A DNA stretch of 64,000 nt from Pseudomonas sp. gcc21 (GCF_012844345.1 NZ_CP051625.1:1550001-1614000); one strand, 5' to 3'. Shown: positions 1-12,567, counted from the first letter of the stretch. The notes: generated from the sequence alone by a model not told the origin. Program-made: numbers and translations.

Positions 1-139
1 ACTGTTTTTTCATGGCGTAGCGCCACTGGGAAAACGCGCAGATCATCCGTTGACCGGACCGGTTCGATACAACCTGACATTCAGAAAAGTTCTCTGAATA
101 GTCTGGCTGAAAGTATGGAAGGAATCTCGAAAGCGCCGA

Positions 140-159
140 CGCTGCGTATCTACGCAGCG
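140..159 (-). terminator. Possible hairpin after the acyl-CoA dehydrogenase gene
   Basis: Nine-base arms CGCTGCGTA (140-148) and TACGCAGCG (151-159) flank TC just past the stop of the minus-strand acyl-CoA dehydrogenase. No clear T tract follows on the minus strand, so termination is only a guess. The remaining sequence from position 1 holds no gene that I recognise. Confidence 0.3.
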
Positions 160-177
160 CCGACAGTCAAGCTACCG

Positions 178-1977
178 TTAGAAGCATTCTCCCGGCATAT
201 CCAGCGTAGTGCGGTCTGCGCTGCGTAATACCTCAGCCAGCGACAAGGTTTTAGGCAACTCATAACGCAGGAAGTACTCGCACGTGTTCAGCTTGCCCTG
301 ATAAAACGCCTGCGGGCGCTCACCGCCCTGCTTCAGGCCACGTAGTGCAGCCTGGGCCTGACGCAACCACATCCAACCAACTACCACGTGACCAAACGCC
401 TCCAGATACAGGTAGGCATTGGCCAGCGCGCGGTCCGGATCGTCCTTGCGCAGCGCGCGCAGAATAGTGGTGATCTCTTCCAGCGTGGTCAGGGCTTCAT
501 CCAGTAGCGTGCAGGATGACTGCAGCTCTGATTCGCCCTGGCATTCGCTGATGGTTGCGCGCATGCGCGAGACCAGCGCCTGGTAGTACTTGCCGTCCTG
601 CATGTTGACCTTGCGGCCAAGCAGATCCTGACCCTGGATACCGTGAGCACCTTCATGAATCGGATTCAGGCGGTTGTCACGGTAAAACTGCTCAACCGGG
701 TATTCACGTGTGTAGCCATAGCCGCCATGAACCTGAATCGCCAGACTGTTGGCTTCCAGGCAGAACTGCGACGGCCAGGACTTGACGATAGGCGTGAGCA
801 GATCCAGCAGACCGGCGGCCTCTTCGCGCTTGGCGGCGTCTTCGGCGTGCTTTTTCTCGTCAACCAGCGTCGAGGCGAACAGGCACAGCGACAACCCACC
901 TTCTACGAAGGCTTTTTGCGCAAGCAGCATGCGGCGTATATCCGCGTGCTCGATCAGCGGGATCATCGGGCTTTCCGGATCACGCTCCTTGAGCGGGCGG
1001 CCCTGGCGACGCTCACGGGCGTATTCCAGCGCATGCAAGTAACCGGTATAACCCAGCATGACGGAACCCAGGCCAACGCCGATGCGTGCCTCGTTCATCA
1101 TATGGAACATCTGCGCCAGCCCCTGGTGTGGCTCGCCCACCAGATAACCCACCGCCCCGTCCTTCTCGCCGAAGTTGAGCATGGTGGATGTAGTGCCGCG
1201 ATACCCCATCTTGTGGATCAGACCCGCCAGATGCACGTCGTTGCGCTCACCTAAGCTACCGTCCTCGTTGACCAGAATCTTCGGCACGATGAATAGCGAG
1301 ATGCCTTTCACGCCGGGCGGCGCATCGGGCAGCTTCGCCAGCACCAGGTGCACGATGTTTTCGCTCAGCTCATGGTCGCCGGCGGAAATGAAAATCTTGT
1401 TGCCGGTGATCCGGTAGCTGCCGTCTTCGGCGGGTATGGCGCGGGTCTTGATGTCCGCCAAAGACGAACCGGCCTGCGGCTCGGTCAGACACATGGTGCC
1501 GAAGAAGCGGCCTGCCATCATCGGCTCGGCGAAGCGGCGCTTATACTCGTCGCTGCCGTGAGCCATGATCAGGTTGCTGGCGGCGATGGTCAGGCCGGCA
1601 TAAGCCTGGGTGCTGACGTTCGCGCCCTTGATCAGGCCGATGCACATCTGTGCGACCGCTGCGGGCAACTGCATACCGCCGCGCTCGTAATCTTGCGATG
1701 CGGCCATCAGACCGGTTTCGCGCAATACTTCCAGCGCTTCGGCAACCTCGGGGCGGATGACAACCTTGCCGTTTTCAAAACGCGGCTCGTCGGCATCACA
1801 CAGGTGGTTATGGGGCGCGAAGGTTTCTGCACCCACTTTCAGGGCCAGCTCGATGGCGGCATCGAAGGTGTCGCGGCTGTGATCGGTATAGCGGGGATAC
1901 TGGGTCAGACGTTCGATATCCAGCAGCTCGTAGAGCAGGAAGGACAGATCGTCGGTGTTGATGATCTTCTGGGACAC
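178..1977 (-). CDS. Acyl-CoA dehydrogenase, ~600-residue class
   Basis: A 599-residue flavoprotein that should oxidise an acyl-CoA to the trans-2-enoyl-CoA in the cytoplasm and pass electrons to ETF. It is much longer than the ~380-residue short-chain enzymes and matches the ~600-residue FadE/DmdC-like class, which carries an extra C-terminal helical domain. Visible family motifs are MCLTEPQAGSSLAD (FAD/substrate loop, about residues 160-173), KIFISAGDHE, the QVHGGYGYTREYPVEQFYRDNR block, and IHEGAHGIQGQDLLGRK, which holds the presumed catalytic Glu. The start ATG is preceded by a GGAGGAATT-type ribosome binding site. The thiolase gene lies upstream on the same strand, separated by a terminator, so the pair belongs to one beta-oxidation locus although read-through may be limited. 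Chain-length preference cannot be told from sequence. Confidence 0.9.
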   Translation of the reverse strand: MSQKIINTDDLSFLLYELLDIERLTQYPRYTDHSRDTFDAAIELALKVGAETFAPHNHLCDADEPRFENGKVVIRPEVAEALEVLRETGLMAASQDYERGGMQLPAAVAQMCIGLIKGANVSTQAYAGLTIAASNLIMAHGSDEYKRRFAEPMMAGRFFGTMCLTEPQAGSSLADIKTRAIPAEDGSYRITGNKIFISAGDHELSENIVHLVLAKLPDAPPGVKGISLFIVPKILVNEDGSLGERNDVHLAGLIHKMGYRGTTSTMLNFGEKDGAVGYLVGEPHQGLAQMFHMMNEARIGVGLGSVMLGYTGYLHALEYARERRQGRPLKERDPESPMIPLIEHADIRRMLLAQKAFVEGGLSLCLFASTLVDEKKHAEDAAKREEAAGLLDLLTPIVKSWPSQFCLEANSLAIQVHGGYGYTREYPVEQFYRDNRLNPIHEGAHGIQGQDLLGRKVNMQDGKYYQALVSRMRATISECQGESELQSSCTLLDEALTTLEEITTILRALRKDDPDRALANAYLYLEAFGHVVVGWMWLRQAQAALRGLKQGGERPQAFYQGKLNTCEYFLRYELPKTLSLAEVLRSADRTTLDMPGECF

Positions 1978-2030
1978 GATAAATTCCTCCGGAATCTGAG
2001 CTCAAGCTTCAAGCGGCAAGCCAACCCCTA

Positions 2031-2060
2031 TAAAACAAAACCCGAGCACGGCCCGGGTTT
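2031..2060 (-). terminator. Rho-independent terminator after thiolase, within a larger inverted repeat
   Basis: On the minus strand a seven-base-pair stem (2038-2044 with 2054-2060, AAACCCG/CGGGTTT) is followed by a T-rich tract (2031-2037). It lies 37 bases beyond the thiolase stop. A second, perfect 10-bp inverted repeat, AAGCGGCAAG (2011-2020) and CTTGCCGCTT (2070-2079), encloses the terminator. The arrangement would attenuate transcription into the downstream dehydrogenase. Confidence 0.7.
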
Positions 2061-2096
2061 CGCTTACAGCTTGCCGCTTAACGCTTGCCGCTGCTG

Positions 2097-3281
2097 TTAG
2101 ATAACCTCGAACAGACCAGCTGCGCCCTGGCCGCCACCGATACACATGGTGACTACCACAAACTTGGCGCCGCGACGCTTGCCTTCGATCAGCGCGTGGC
2201 CAGTCAGACGCGAACCGGTTACACCATAGGGGTGGCCGATAGCGATGGAACCGCCGTTGACGTTCAGGTTTTCCATCGGGATGCCCAGTTTGTCGCGGCA
2301 GTAAACAACCTGTGAAGCGAAGGCTTCGTTCAGTTCCCACAGACCGATGTCGTCCATGGTCAGGCCATTGCGCTTGAGCAGCTGGGGAATGGCGTAAACC
2401 GGTCCAATACCCATTTCGTCAGGCTCGCAACCTGCAACGCTGAAGCCGCGGAAGATACCCATCGGCTCGATGTTCTGCTGCTCGGCAGTCGTACCGTTCA
2501 TGACGACGCATACGGACGCACCGTCGGACAGCTGGCTGGCGTTGCCGGCAGTAACGAAATGCTCAGGGCCACGAACCGGCTGCAGGCCTGCGAGGCCTTC
2601 CAGTGTAGTGTTCGGACGGTTGCACTCGTCCTGAGTCAGGTTGACCTGCTTCTCGCTGACTTCACCGGTTTCCTTGTCCTTGACCAGCATGGTGGTCTGG
2701 TAAGGAACGATCTCGTCGTCGAACTTGCCGCTTTCCTGACCGGCAGCGGTGCGCTGCTGGCTGATCAGCGAGTACTCGTCCTGGGATTCACGGCTCACGT
2801 TGTAGCGAGCAGCAACGATGTCGGCGGTTTCGATCATGGACAGATACAGCTCAGGCTTGTTCTGCTTGATCCACTCGTTAACGCCTTTGTACATGTTCAG
2901 CTTGTCGTTCTGGCACAGGCTGATCGATTCCACACCACCGGCAACAATTGCAGGGATCTTCTCGCTGACGACACGCTGAGCAGCGATGGCGATGGACTGC
3001 AGACCGGAGCTGCAGAAACGGTTGATCGACATACCGGCGGTGGTCACCGGCAGACCGCCGCGGATAGCGGCCAGACGCGCCATGTTCTTGCCCTGTGCGC
3101 CTTCATGGAAAGTCGCACCGAGAATGACGTCTTCAACGATGGACGGATCGATACCGGCGCGCTTGACTGCGTGCTCGATGACGTAACCGGCCATGTCGAC
3201 ACTGTGAGTGTTGTTCAGTGCGCCGCGGTAGGACTTGCCCAGCGCGGTGCGGGCCGTGGATACGATAACTGCGTCAGTCAT
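2097..3281 (-). CDS. Acetyl-CoA C-acyltransferase (thiolase)
   Basis: A 394-residue thiolase that cleaves 3-ketoacyl-CoA with CoA, or condenses acetyl-CoA in the reverse reaction. The nucleophilic Cys90 lies in [10 protein letters not shown]; the C-terminal catalytic set is visible as [19 protein letters not shown] (His) and CIGGGQG (second Cys). The length is normal for a tetrameric biosynthetic or degradative thiolase. The reading frame extends to 3317, but the ATG at 3281 (MTDAVIV) has an AGGAGC ribosome binding site and matches the family N-terminus, so that start was chosen. It precedes an acyl-CoA dehydrogenase on the same strand, which favours a beta-oxidation role. It could also serve acetoacetyl-CoA metabolism. 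Confidence 0.92.
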   Translation of the reverse strand: MTDAVIVSTARTALGKSYRGALNNTHSVDMAGYVIEHAVKRAGIDPSIVEDVILGATFHEGAQGKNMARLAAIRGGLPVTTAGMSINRFCSSGLQSIAIAAQRVVSEKIPAIVAGGVESISLCQNDKLNMYKGVNEWIKQNKPELYLSMIETADIVAARYNVSRESQDEYSLISQQRTAAGQESGKFDDEIVPYQTTMLVKDKETGEVSEKQVNLTQDECNRPNTTLEGLAGLQPVRGPEHFVTAGNASQLSDGASVCVVMNGTTAEQQNIEPMGIFRGFSVAGCEPDEMGIGPVYAIPQLLKRNGLTMDDIGLWELNEAFASQVVYCRDKLGIPMENLNVNGGSIAIGHPYGVTGSRLTGHALIEGKRRGAKFVVVTMCIGGGQGAAGLFEVI

Positions 3282-3294
3282 GGTGTAGCTCCTG

Positions 3295-3534
3295 TTAGAT
3301 AAAAGATGCCGGGACAATCACAGCGGCAACAACTACCGGATCAACCCGGCTGCCCTGTCTCTCACCCCAGCTGGCGAGTGTTTCCCTGGCCTCGCGATAG
3401 GGCTTCAGCCCCATGCCGGCGATGGTATGAAAGATCGCGAAGGACAGACCCATCAACACGCTCATCTGAATGTCGTTGACTGACAGATCGCGGCGGATGG
3501 GTAGGCCAGCAACAGAATCAAAACGGTAAATCAC
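3295..3534 (-). pseudogene. Possible C-terminal remnant of a glutathione S-transferase
   Basis: This short frame has codon use (strong G/C third positions) like real genes here. Its translation resembles the C-terminal helical domain of glutathione S-transferases: LSVNDIQMSVLMG, then GLKPYREARETLASWGERQGSR (compare the typical S-ADIQMS...YP...AWLER pattern). No N-terminal thioredoxin-like domain follows upstream in any frame, and the only start would be a GTG at 3534. I read it as a decayed fragment next to the thiolase promoter. It may instead be chance or a small unknown gene. Confidence 0.35.
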
Positions 3535-3901
3535 GCGCGGCCACTTGAAGCATACAAGCTATTGTTATGAGGCACGTTGCGCTCCCGCACAGGGTGAAAA
3601 AGGTCCAATCAGGAGACTATCAGGTTCGCACTGCGGAAGTCGATTCCGAAATATTTGCATTAATAGAGCCGATGCGTACCCATTAGCGATAGCTATGGAA
3701 GCTGAAAGACAGGCCATAACCTGACCATAACGCGCGGTCTGATATCCGACTGCCCGCTCCGCCCGTCTCGATTGAAGGAAGCGTTGGAATTTTTTCCACA
3801 GCAATGCCTCCAACGACATAGAGCTCAACAAGCGACGAACATGCCTGGTGTACGATCACTGGGCATTCGTTGAATCCACCCGAGAGCGAACGGAGATATT
3901 C
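3535..3901. other. Intergenic stretch with no recognised gene
   Basis: This ~370-base stretch separates the thiolase/GST remnant from ydcH. Short frames exist on both strands, but they look like no family and have no good start. It presumably holds the promoters of thiolase (minus) and ydcH (plus); I see no convincing -35/-10 pair. Confidence 0.4.
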
Positions 3902-4147
3902 ATGGTTGCGTCCCACGATCTCTATCAGGACTTACAAGTAAGCAGAGAAGACATTCAGAAACGCCGGGAGCAGGATAGCAAGCTCGATCAGTTGCTGGAT
4001 GAATACAACGACCTGGATAACCAGGTGCTTGCCGGAGAGTCCATCTCCGCTGGTAATGCCGAAGATGATGCGGTTCAGGAACTCAAGGAAAGGCGGCGCG
4101 CAGTCAAGGACCGAATTGCCCATCACCTGCAAGGCGGCCAAGGGTAG
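3902..4147 (+). CDS. YdcH family (DUF465) small protein
   Basis: An 81-residue, highly charged, helical protein of the YdcH/DUF465 type: MVASHDLYQDLQVSREDIQ followed by a run of Lys/Glu/Asp/Arg-rich helix ending LKERRRAVKDRIAHHL. Family members are small soluble coiled-coil proteins of unknown function. The open frame begins at 3848, but the ATG at 3902 fits the family start (a short lead into the HDLY segment) and has CGGAG upstream. Its last 44 bases overlap the end of dusC on the opposite strand, so the two genes converge and share coding sequence. Confidence 0.8.
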   Translation: MVASHDLYQDLQVSREDIQKRREQDSKLDQLLDEYNDLDNQVLAGESISAGNAEDDAVQELKERRRAVKDRIAHHLQGGQG

Positions 4148-5069
4148 CCGAAACCACATCCGCGCTGGTTTCGCGACGTAACTGATCGAACAGCCCGCGG
4201 GCTTCAGGAAACTGTTGCGTCAGCATGGCCAGCCACTGTTTGAAGCGTCCCGGCGCATGCCGTGGCGCCACCCGTTCCCGGGTCTGGCGGAAGAAATCCG
4301 CGAACCATGGCTGTAAAGAGTGCCAGCTCATGCAGGCGATGTCCTTTCCAGCTAATTGTTGGCGGATTTGGGCCGCCAGATCCGGGCACACCACCAGACC
4401 GCGACCGATCATCACGGCGTCGCAGCCGCTGATGTCGCGGATCCTCTGGTAATCTTCCGGGCTCCAGACATCACCGTTAGCCACCACCGGTACATCCACG
4501 GTCTCCCGGATGCGTGCCAGCCATTCCCAATGGGCTGGCGGCTTGTAGCCATCAACCTTGGTCCGGGCATGCACCGCAATTTCCGCCGCCCCCGAGTCTG
4601 CCAGTGCCTGAGCGCAGTCAAGCGCCAGACTTGTATCGCTGTAACCCAGGCGCATCTTGGCGGTGACCGGTATGCCGGCAGGCACAGCAGCACGTACTGC
4701 GGTAACAATCCTGGCCAGCACTTCGGGATCGCGTAACAACCCTGCCCCGCCACCGTGACGATTGACTGTCTTGGCTGGGCAACCGAAATTCAGGTCGACC
4801 GCCGGGGCGCCCATATCCGCCAGCATCGCCGCGTTGAATCCCAGCCAATGGGGGTCGGAACCGAGCAATTGCGGATGCACGGGTACGCCTGCCCGCGTAG
4901 CCCAGCCGCTCAGGGCTTCGGGCACGATGCGCAGAATGGTTCCTTTGTTGAGCGGCCCCTCGGTCACACGGATAAATTCGCTGACGCAACGATCAATACC
5001 GCCGATGCGTGTGAGAATGTCGCGCATGGGGGCATCGACCAGCCCTTCCATGGGCGCGAGGATGATCAT
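4104..5069 (-). CDS. dusC: tRNA-dihydrouridine synthase DusC
   Basis: An FMN/NADPH-dependent enzyme that reduces uridine to dihydrouridine in tRNA D-loops (U16 for DusC). The 321-residue protein has the Dus signature LAPMEG at its N-terminus, LNFGCPAKTVNRHGGGAGLL with the catalytic Cys, KMRLGYSDT, VHARTKVDGY and ANGDVWSPED, then SGCDAVMIGRG of the FMN phosphate site. These fit DusC better than DusA or DusB. The frame continues to a TTG at 5078 overlapping the ligA stop; the ATG at 5069 aligns with the short N-terminus of E. coli DusC and is preferred. It directly follows ligA on the same strand and converges on ydcH. Confidence 0.88.
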   Translation of the reverse strand: MIILAPMEGLVDAPMRDILTRIGGIDRCVSEFIRVTEGPLNKGTILRIVPEALSGWATRAGVPVHPQLLGSDPHWLGFNAAMLADMGAPAVDLNFGCPAKTVNRHGGGAGLLRDPEVLARIVTAVRAAVPAGIPVTAKMRLGYSDTSLALDCAQALADSGAAEIAVHARTKVDGYKPPAHWEWLARIRETVDVPVVANGDVWSPEDYQRIRDISGCDAVMIGRGLVVCPDLAAQIRQQLAGKDIACMSWHSLQPWFADFFRQTRERVAPRHAPGRFKQWLAMLTQQFPEARGLFDQLRRETSADVVSATLGRLAGDGQFGP

Positions 5070-5074
5070 ATCGC

Positions 5075-7815
<2,741 letters not shown>

Positions 7816-8745
7816 TTAATACGACCGGCGCTGACTGAAACGCTTGCGCTCGTATTCAGCGATGCGCTGGCGGTAATGCTCGATGGTTTGCGCGGTCAGG
7901 ACACTGCGCTGTTCATCCTTGAGGTCACCGCCCAGCTCGTGGGCAAGCTTGCGGGCGGCAGCGATCATCAGATCAAGTGCTTGCTTGGGATGTCGCGGCC
8001 CCGGTAACCCCATGAAGAAGCTGACGGCGCGCACATAGGTGCTGTCCATCTCGTCGAGATCAAATACGCCAGGTTTCAGCGCATTAGCCATGGAGAACAG
8101 TACGTCGCCATTGCCGCTCATGCTTTCGTGGCGGTGGAAGATATTCATCTCGCCATGGCGAAGCCCGCTTTCCAGAATATTCTGTAGCAACGCCGAACCC
8201 GGGAAACCGAGCTCATCGCGCGCTATCACATTGATCACGAACACTTCCTCGACCGGCGGAAGCTCTTCCTTCGCAGCGGCGGACTCGGCGCTGAGCTCCG
8301 GCTCCGTGCGTGCGGGCTGCTCATCCTGCTCGGTCATGCGCGGCTCGCGGCGCGGCATATCCGGCGCGCGCGGCGTGACATTGCGCGGGCGCGAGGTGCC
8401 ACGAGTGTCCTGCATGCTGGGGGGTTCGGGTATGTCGTCGAGATTCATACCGCCCAGATCCAACCCGGCCTGCTCCGGTGATTGCACTGACGCATCATCA
8501 CCCAGATCGTCCAGGTCGGACAGATCGCGGCCAAACGAAGGTTCCGAGCGACTCTTGCGACCAATGACGCGCGGGGGGCCGAGCAAGTCATCCGCCGGCG
8601 GCGCATCCGAGTCGTCAGTCAGATTGCGTTCAAGCTTGATACGTATACGCGAGCGGCCGCCCATGCGCCGCCATCCGTCAAACAAGATACCGGCAATGAC
8701 CAGTACGCCGATAATGATAAGCCACTCACGTAAACCGAAATCCAT
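7816..8745 (-). CDS. zipA: Cell division protein ZipA
   Basis: An inner-membrane division protein that tethers FtsZ filaments at midcell. The 309 residues show the ZipA layout: an N-terminal membrane anchor ([21 protein letters not shown], about 5-25), a basic patch ([10 protein letters not shown]), a long Pro/Asp/Glu-rich disordered linker (about 45-165), and a C-terminal FtsZ-binding domain from about 168 ([20 protein letters not shown] ... [29 protein letters not shown]). The ATG is preceded by AGGAATTC. It lies downstream of smc and upstream of ligA, the usual pseudomonad order. Confidence 0.93.
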   Translation of the reverse strand: MDFGLREWLIIIGVLVIAGILFDGWRRMGGRSRIRIKLERNLTDDSDAPPADDLLGPPRVIGRKSRSEPSFGRDLSDLDDLGDDASVQSPEQAGLDLGGMNLDDIPEPPSMQDTRGTSRPRNVTPRAPDMPRREPRMTEQDEQPARTEPELSAESAAAKEELPPVEEVFVINVIARDELGFPGSALLQNILESGLRHGEMNIFHRHESMSGNGDVLFSMANALKPGVFDLDEMDSTYVRAVSFFMGLPGPRHPKQALDLMIAAARKLAHELGGDLKDEQRSVLTAQTIEHYRQRIAEYERKRFSQRRSY

Positions 8746-9063
8746 GAATTCCTGTTCCTGTTATGCCAATTCTTTCATGTAGGCCGACTAGAAATGTCGT
8801 GCCGAATATAAGCGAAGCCTGGGTAGCTGTTAAGCATTCATTGCAGACCACATGGTTCAACTCAACCAGCCGGCACTCCGAAGCATCCGAAAAATTACAG
8901 CGCTCAGCACACCGACGTGTTATTGCCGTAGCCTGAGATGGATAAAAAGCCTGTCTGCGGGACCGACCGGCAACTCACCGGCAGTCGTCATCTGCCCGCC
9001 ACGCAAGAGTCAAAATTCAGACTCGCAAATCATCGACAAACCCTAACATGAGCCCGCAGAACT
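8746..9063. other. smc-zipA gap
   Basis: A 318-base gap between smc and zipA with no recognisable gene. The small plus-strand frame at 8852-9046 resembles no family and is probably chance. A zipA promoter is likely here, but no clear box was seen. Confidence 0.4.
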
Positions 9064-12000
9064 TTACACCGCCGCGAGCGCCGCAGCCTCCTCGACATCC
9101 ACTGTGACCAGTCTCGAGCAGCCAGGTTCATGCATAGTTACGCCCAGCAGCTGATCAGCCATCTCCATGGCAATCTTGTTGTGAGTGATATAGATGAACT
9201 GCACCCGCGCTGACATTTCCTTGACGATCCGGGCGTAGCGTCCCACGTTGGCATCATCAAGCGGCGCGTCCACCTCATCCAGCATGCAGAAGGGTGCGGG
9301 ATTGAGCTGAAAGATCGAGAACACCAGCGCAATCGCCGTCAGCGCTTTTTCCCCGCCTGAAAGCAAATGAATGGTGCTGTTCTTCTTGCCGGGCGGCCGC
9401 GCCATGATAGCCACCCCGGTATCGAGCAGATCATCGCCGGTCAATTCGAGATAGGCGTTGCCGCCGCCGAAAACCTTGGGAAACAACGTCTGCAACCCGT
9501 TATTCACCTTGTCGAAGGTTTCCTTGAAACGGCTGCGTGTTTCCCGGTCGATCTTGCGGATGACTTGCTCCAGCGTATCAAGCGCCTCCTCCAGATCGGC
9601 GTTCTGCGCATCCAGATAGCGTTTACGCTCGGACTGCTGTTCATACTCGTCGATAGCGGCGAGGTTGATCGGCCCCAGCCTCTGGATGCGTGTGTCGAGC
9701 TGAGCGAGCTGCTGCTCCCAGTCGGCTTCAGTTGCCTCCTCGGGTAAGGTCGCAATCACGCCGTTAAGATCATAGCCTGCCTCCAGCAATTGCTCTTGCA
9801 AGCCTTGCCGGCGCGTCTGCAGATCGCGCGCAGTCAGACGTTGCTCATCCAGCTGTCCCCGCACCACCTGAGCCTGCTGTTCGGCCTGACTACGACGGCG
9901 ATCCTGCTCGCGTATCTGCTGATCGATCTCTTCCAGCGCCTGACGCGCTGTGCCCAGGTCCTGTTCCGCCTGGAGGCGCTGCTCGAGCAGTGACTCAAGC
10001 TCGATGCGCTGGTCATCCTCCGGCGCCTGATTTTCCTCATAGGTCAGGCGCAATTCTTCCTTGCGTTCGGCCAGGCGTTCGACCTGGATACTCAGCCGCT
10101 CGAGCCCCTGCGAGGTGGATTCGCGCTGGGCCCGTAGCGATTGCACCCGCAGCTCCAGCTGGTGCGAGCGGTCCTTGTGCTGACGCGTTTGCTGGCGCGC
10201 CTGGTCCAAGGCTTCGCGCACCTGATCCCGGCGTTGCAAGAGCGTCTCGCGCTGCTCCGCGTCGCTGGCCATCCGCTCGAGCGCCGCTTCCAGAGTCATG
10301 CGTGCTTCGCCGATCTGCTCCAGCTCGTCGCTGCGTTGCAAACGGAGATCATCCAGGTCTTCATCGATACGCTGACGCCGGGCAATGACCTGTTCCAATC
10401 GCACCTGCCGCGCGGAACATTGCGCCTTGATTTCGCCTTGCTCGCGAGAGCTGCGAGCCATGCCCTGCTGCAGCGTTTCGCGCTGCTGTTCCAGCTGGCG
10501 GACGTGCTCCTGGAGCAAGGCGATGCGTTCTTCGCCTTCGACTAACAGCGCCTGCTGTTCTTCGACCGTGGCGTGCAGATGTTCCATTTCCTGCTGGCGC
10601 GCAAGCACACCCGTTTCGCCGGCACTGCCTCGCTTGATACGCAACCAGTTCGGCCCTACCCACTCTCCACCAGGCGTAATCAGGGACACATGGCTGGCCA
10701 GCCGCGACCGCTGCGCCAACGCCTGTTCGAGGGAGTCGCAGACTTTGACGCCTGCGAGCCAGGGCGAGAGATCCACTGGCGAACTGACTTTTGCCAGTAA
10801 TGAATCTGCCCCTGAAGCGGATTTGCTGTCAGAACGGCTGGCATCGAGCAGCCGCAGGCTACCTTGTTCAAACCCGGCGCACAGGTCGGTTAACGTACTG
10901 ACGTCCTCCAGGCTGACCGCCTGAAGATCCTCGCCCAGCACCGTCTCGACAGCAACGTCCCAGCCAGTCTCCACTTGAAGTTGCGCGGCCAGCTGAGGCA
11001 GGTCTGACAGGCCGTGCAGTTGCAGCCAGTCCCGCACCCCTGAACCATGTTCCAGTGCCGCTTGTTGTAGCGCTTCGAGGGAGGCCAAGCGGCCGTTCTG
11101 ACGCTGCATTTCTCCGCGACGAATGTCCGCTTCCTGGCTCAGCGCGGTAAGCGCATCACGTTCCTGACCCAGCGTTTCGGCAAGCTCTTCCAGCTGCTGC
11201 TGATCGGTTTCGCTGCGCAGTTCCAGCTCGGCCAGCTGTTCGTTCAAGGCGGCCAACTCCTCGTCGAGCGGACCCGCAGTCAGGGTGGATCGCTCCTCTT
11301 CCAGGCGCTGAATACGTTCGGCAAGTCGCTCGGTTGCCTGCTCAAGGTGGCGAATACGCGACTGTTCCACCTCGGCTTGCTGGCGTGGCGAAGCTGACTG
11401 CTGATTGAACTGGTCCCAGACAGACTGCCATTCCTGCATGGCGTGCTCGGCACGTTGCAGTTGTTCGGCAGTTTCCTCGTCCGCGGCGGCAGACATTTCA
11501 AGCTCCGGCTCGATCTCGCCCAGCTCACTCTCGAGATCGGCCAGTAACGCCTGATCCTGCGTGAGATGGCTCTGCGCCTCCTGCCAGGCCTGCTCGGTGC
11601 GGTCGATGTCTGCCTGCAGCTGGCTCTGCCGGTCACGATTGAATTGCAGCGTCTGCTCGATGCGACTGATGTCCGCGCCCACGCTGTAGTAGCGCGCCTG
11701 GACACGGTTGAAGGATTCAGTGAGATCCAGATGCTGGTCTCGCTGTTTTTCCATCTGACTGTCAGCATTGCGCTGTTCGGCTATCAGCGCTTCCAGCGCG
11801 ATTTCCAGTTCGCGAACTCGATGCTCCCGCTCGGTAACCAGCCCATCAAGCGTCTGCCAGCGCAGGGCTTGCAGTTGCGCCTTCAATTGGCGCTCGCTGG
11901 CCTTGTACTCCTTGTATTTGACCGCCGATTGCGCCTGGCGCTGGAGGTGTCCCAGCTGGCGCTCCAGCTCCTCGCGCAGGTCCGTCAGGCGTGCCAGATT

Positions 12001-12567
12001 CTCATGCGTGCGGCGGATGCGGTTTTCGGTTTCGCGTCGGCGTTCCTTGTATTTGGAAATGCCGGCAGCCTCCTCGATGAACAGGCGCAGCTCATCAGGC
12101 TTGGCTTCGATCAGCTTGGAAATCATCCCCTGCTCGATGATCGAATAACTGCGCGGCCCGAGTCCGGTGCCGAGAAAGATGTCGGTAATATCGCGGCGGC
12201 GGCACTTGGTACCGTTCAGATAATAGTGATTCTGCGCTTCGCGGGTGACCTTACGGCGGATGGATATCTCGTTGTAGGCCGCGTACTCACCCTTGAGCGT
12301 GCCGGCACTGTTGTCGAATACCAGCTCAATGGACGCCTGGCCCACCGGCTTGCGGCTATTGGAGCCATTGAAAATGACATCAGTCATGGACTCGCCGCGC
12401 AGGTTCTTGGCCGAACTTTCGCCCATGACCCAGCGCACCGCGTCGATGATGTTCGACTTGCCGCAACCGTTCGGGCCGACAACGGCGCCCATATTGGTCG
12501 GGAAGTAAACAGTGGTGGGATCGACAAAGGATTTGAAGCCCGCCAGCCTGATGCATTTCAATCGCAT
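9064..12567 (-). CDS. smc: Chromosome segregation protein SMC
   Basis: A 1167-residue SMC ATPase that organises and segregates the chromosome with ScpA/ScpB. Walker A GPNGCGKS is at residues 31-38. Two long coiled-coil arms rich in Gln/Glu/Arg flank a hinge (around DLSDLPQLAAQLQVETGWDVAVETVLGEDLQAV). The C-terminal head has the signature LLSGGEKALTAIAL, Walker B FCMLDEVDAPLDDANVGRY and the D-loop. The frame stays open to 12687, but MRLKCIRLAGFKSFVDPT at 12567 is the conserved SMC N-terminus, with AAGGAT upstream. It is the first gene of the smc-zipA-ligA group and is divergent from an MFS gene. Confidence 0.96.
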   Translation of the reverse strand: MRLKCIRLAGFKSFVDPTTVYFPTNMGAVVGPNGCGKSNIIDAVRWVMGESSAKNLRGESMTDVIFNGSNSRKPVGQASIELVFDNSAGTLKGEYAAYNEISIRRKVTREAQNHYYLNGTKCRRRDITDIFLGTGLGPRSYSIIEQGMISKLIEAKPDELRLFIEEAAGISKYKERRRETENRIRRTHENLARLTDLREELERQLGHLQRQAQSAVKYKEYKASERQLKAQLQALRWQTLDGLVTEREHRVRELEIALEALIAEQRNADSQMEKQRDQHLDLTESFNRVQARYYSVGADISRIEQTLQFNRDRQSQLQADIDRTEQAWQEAQSHLTQDQALLADLESELGEIEPELEMSAAADEETAEQLQRAEHAMQEWQSVWDQFNQQSASPRQQAEVEQSRIRHLEQATERLAERIQRLEEERSTLTAGPLDEELAALNEQLAELELRSETDQQQLEELAETLGQERDALTALSQEADIRRGEMQRQNGRLASLEALQQAALEHGSGVRDWLQLHGLSDLPQLAAQLQVETGWDVAVETVLGEDLQAVSLEDVSTLTDLCAGFEQGSLRLLDASRSDSKSASGADSLLAKVSSPVDLSPWLAGVKVCDSLEQALAQRSRLASHVSLITPGGEWVGPNWLRIKRGSAGETGVLARQQEMEHLHATVEEQQALLVEGEERIALLQEHVRQLEQQRETLQQGMARSSREQGEIKAQCSARQVRLEQVIARRQRIDEDLDDLRLQRSDELEQIGEARMTLEAALERMASDAEQRETLLQRRDQVREALDQARQQTRQHKDRSHQLELRVQSLRAQRESTSQGLERLSIQVERLAERKEELRLTYEENQAPEDDQRIELESLLEQRLQAEQDLGTARQALEEIDQQIREQDRRRSQAEQQAQVVRGQLDEQRLTARDLQTRRQGLQEQLLEAGYDLNGVIATLPEEATEADWEQQLAQLDTRIQRLGPINLAAIDEYEQQSERKRYLDAQNADLEEALDTLEQVIRKIDRETRSRFKETFDKVNNGLQTLFPKVFGGGNAYLELTGDDLLDTGVAIMARPPGKKNSTIHLLSGGEKALTAIALVFSIFQLNPAPFCMLDEVDAPLDDANVGRYARIVKEMSARVQFIYITHNKIAMEMADQLLGVTMHEPGCSRLVTVDVEEAAALAAV

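Noticed and set aside
643..1254. Long plus-strand frame inside the acyl-CoA dehydrogenase gene
   Set aside because: Antisense shadow of a strongly supported gene. The same applies to antisense frames inside smc, zipA, flhF and others.
3565..3831. An 88-codon minus-strand frame upstream of the GST remnant
   Set aside because: Odd composition, no motif, no ribosome site; it does not continue the GST-like protein.
8852..9046. A 64-codon plus-strand frame between zipA and smc
   Set aside because: No family resemblance and no ribosome site.
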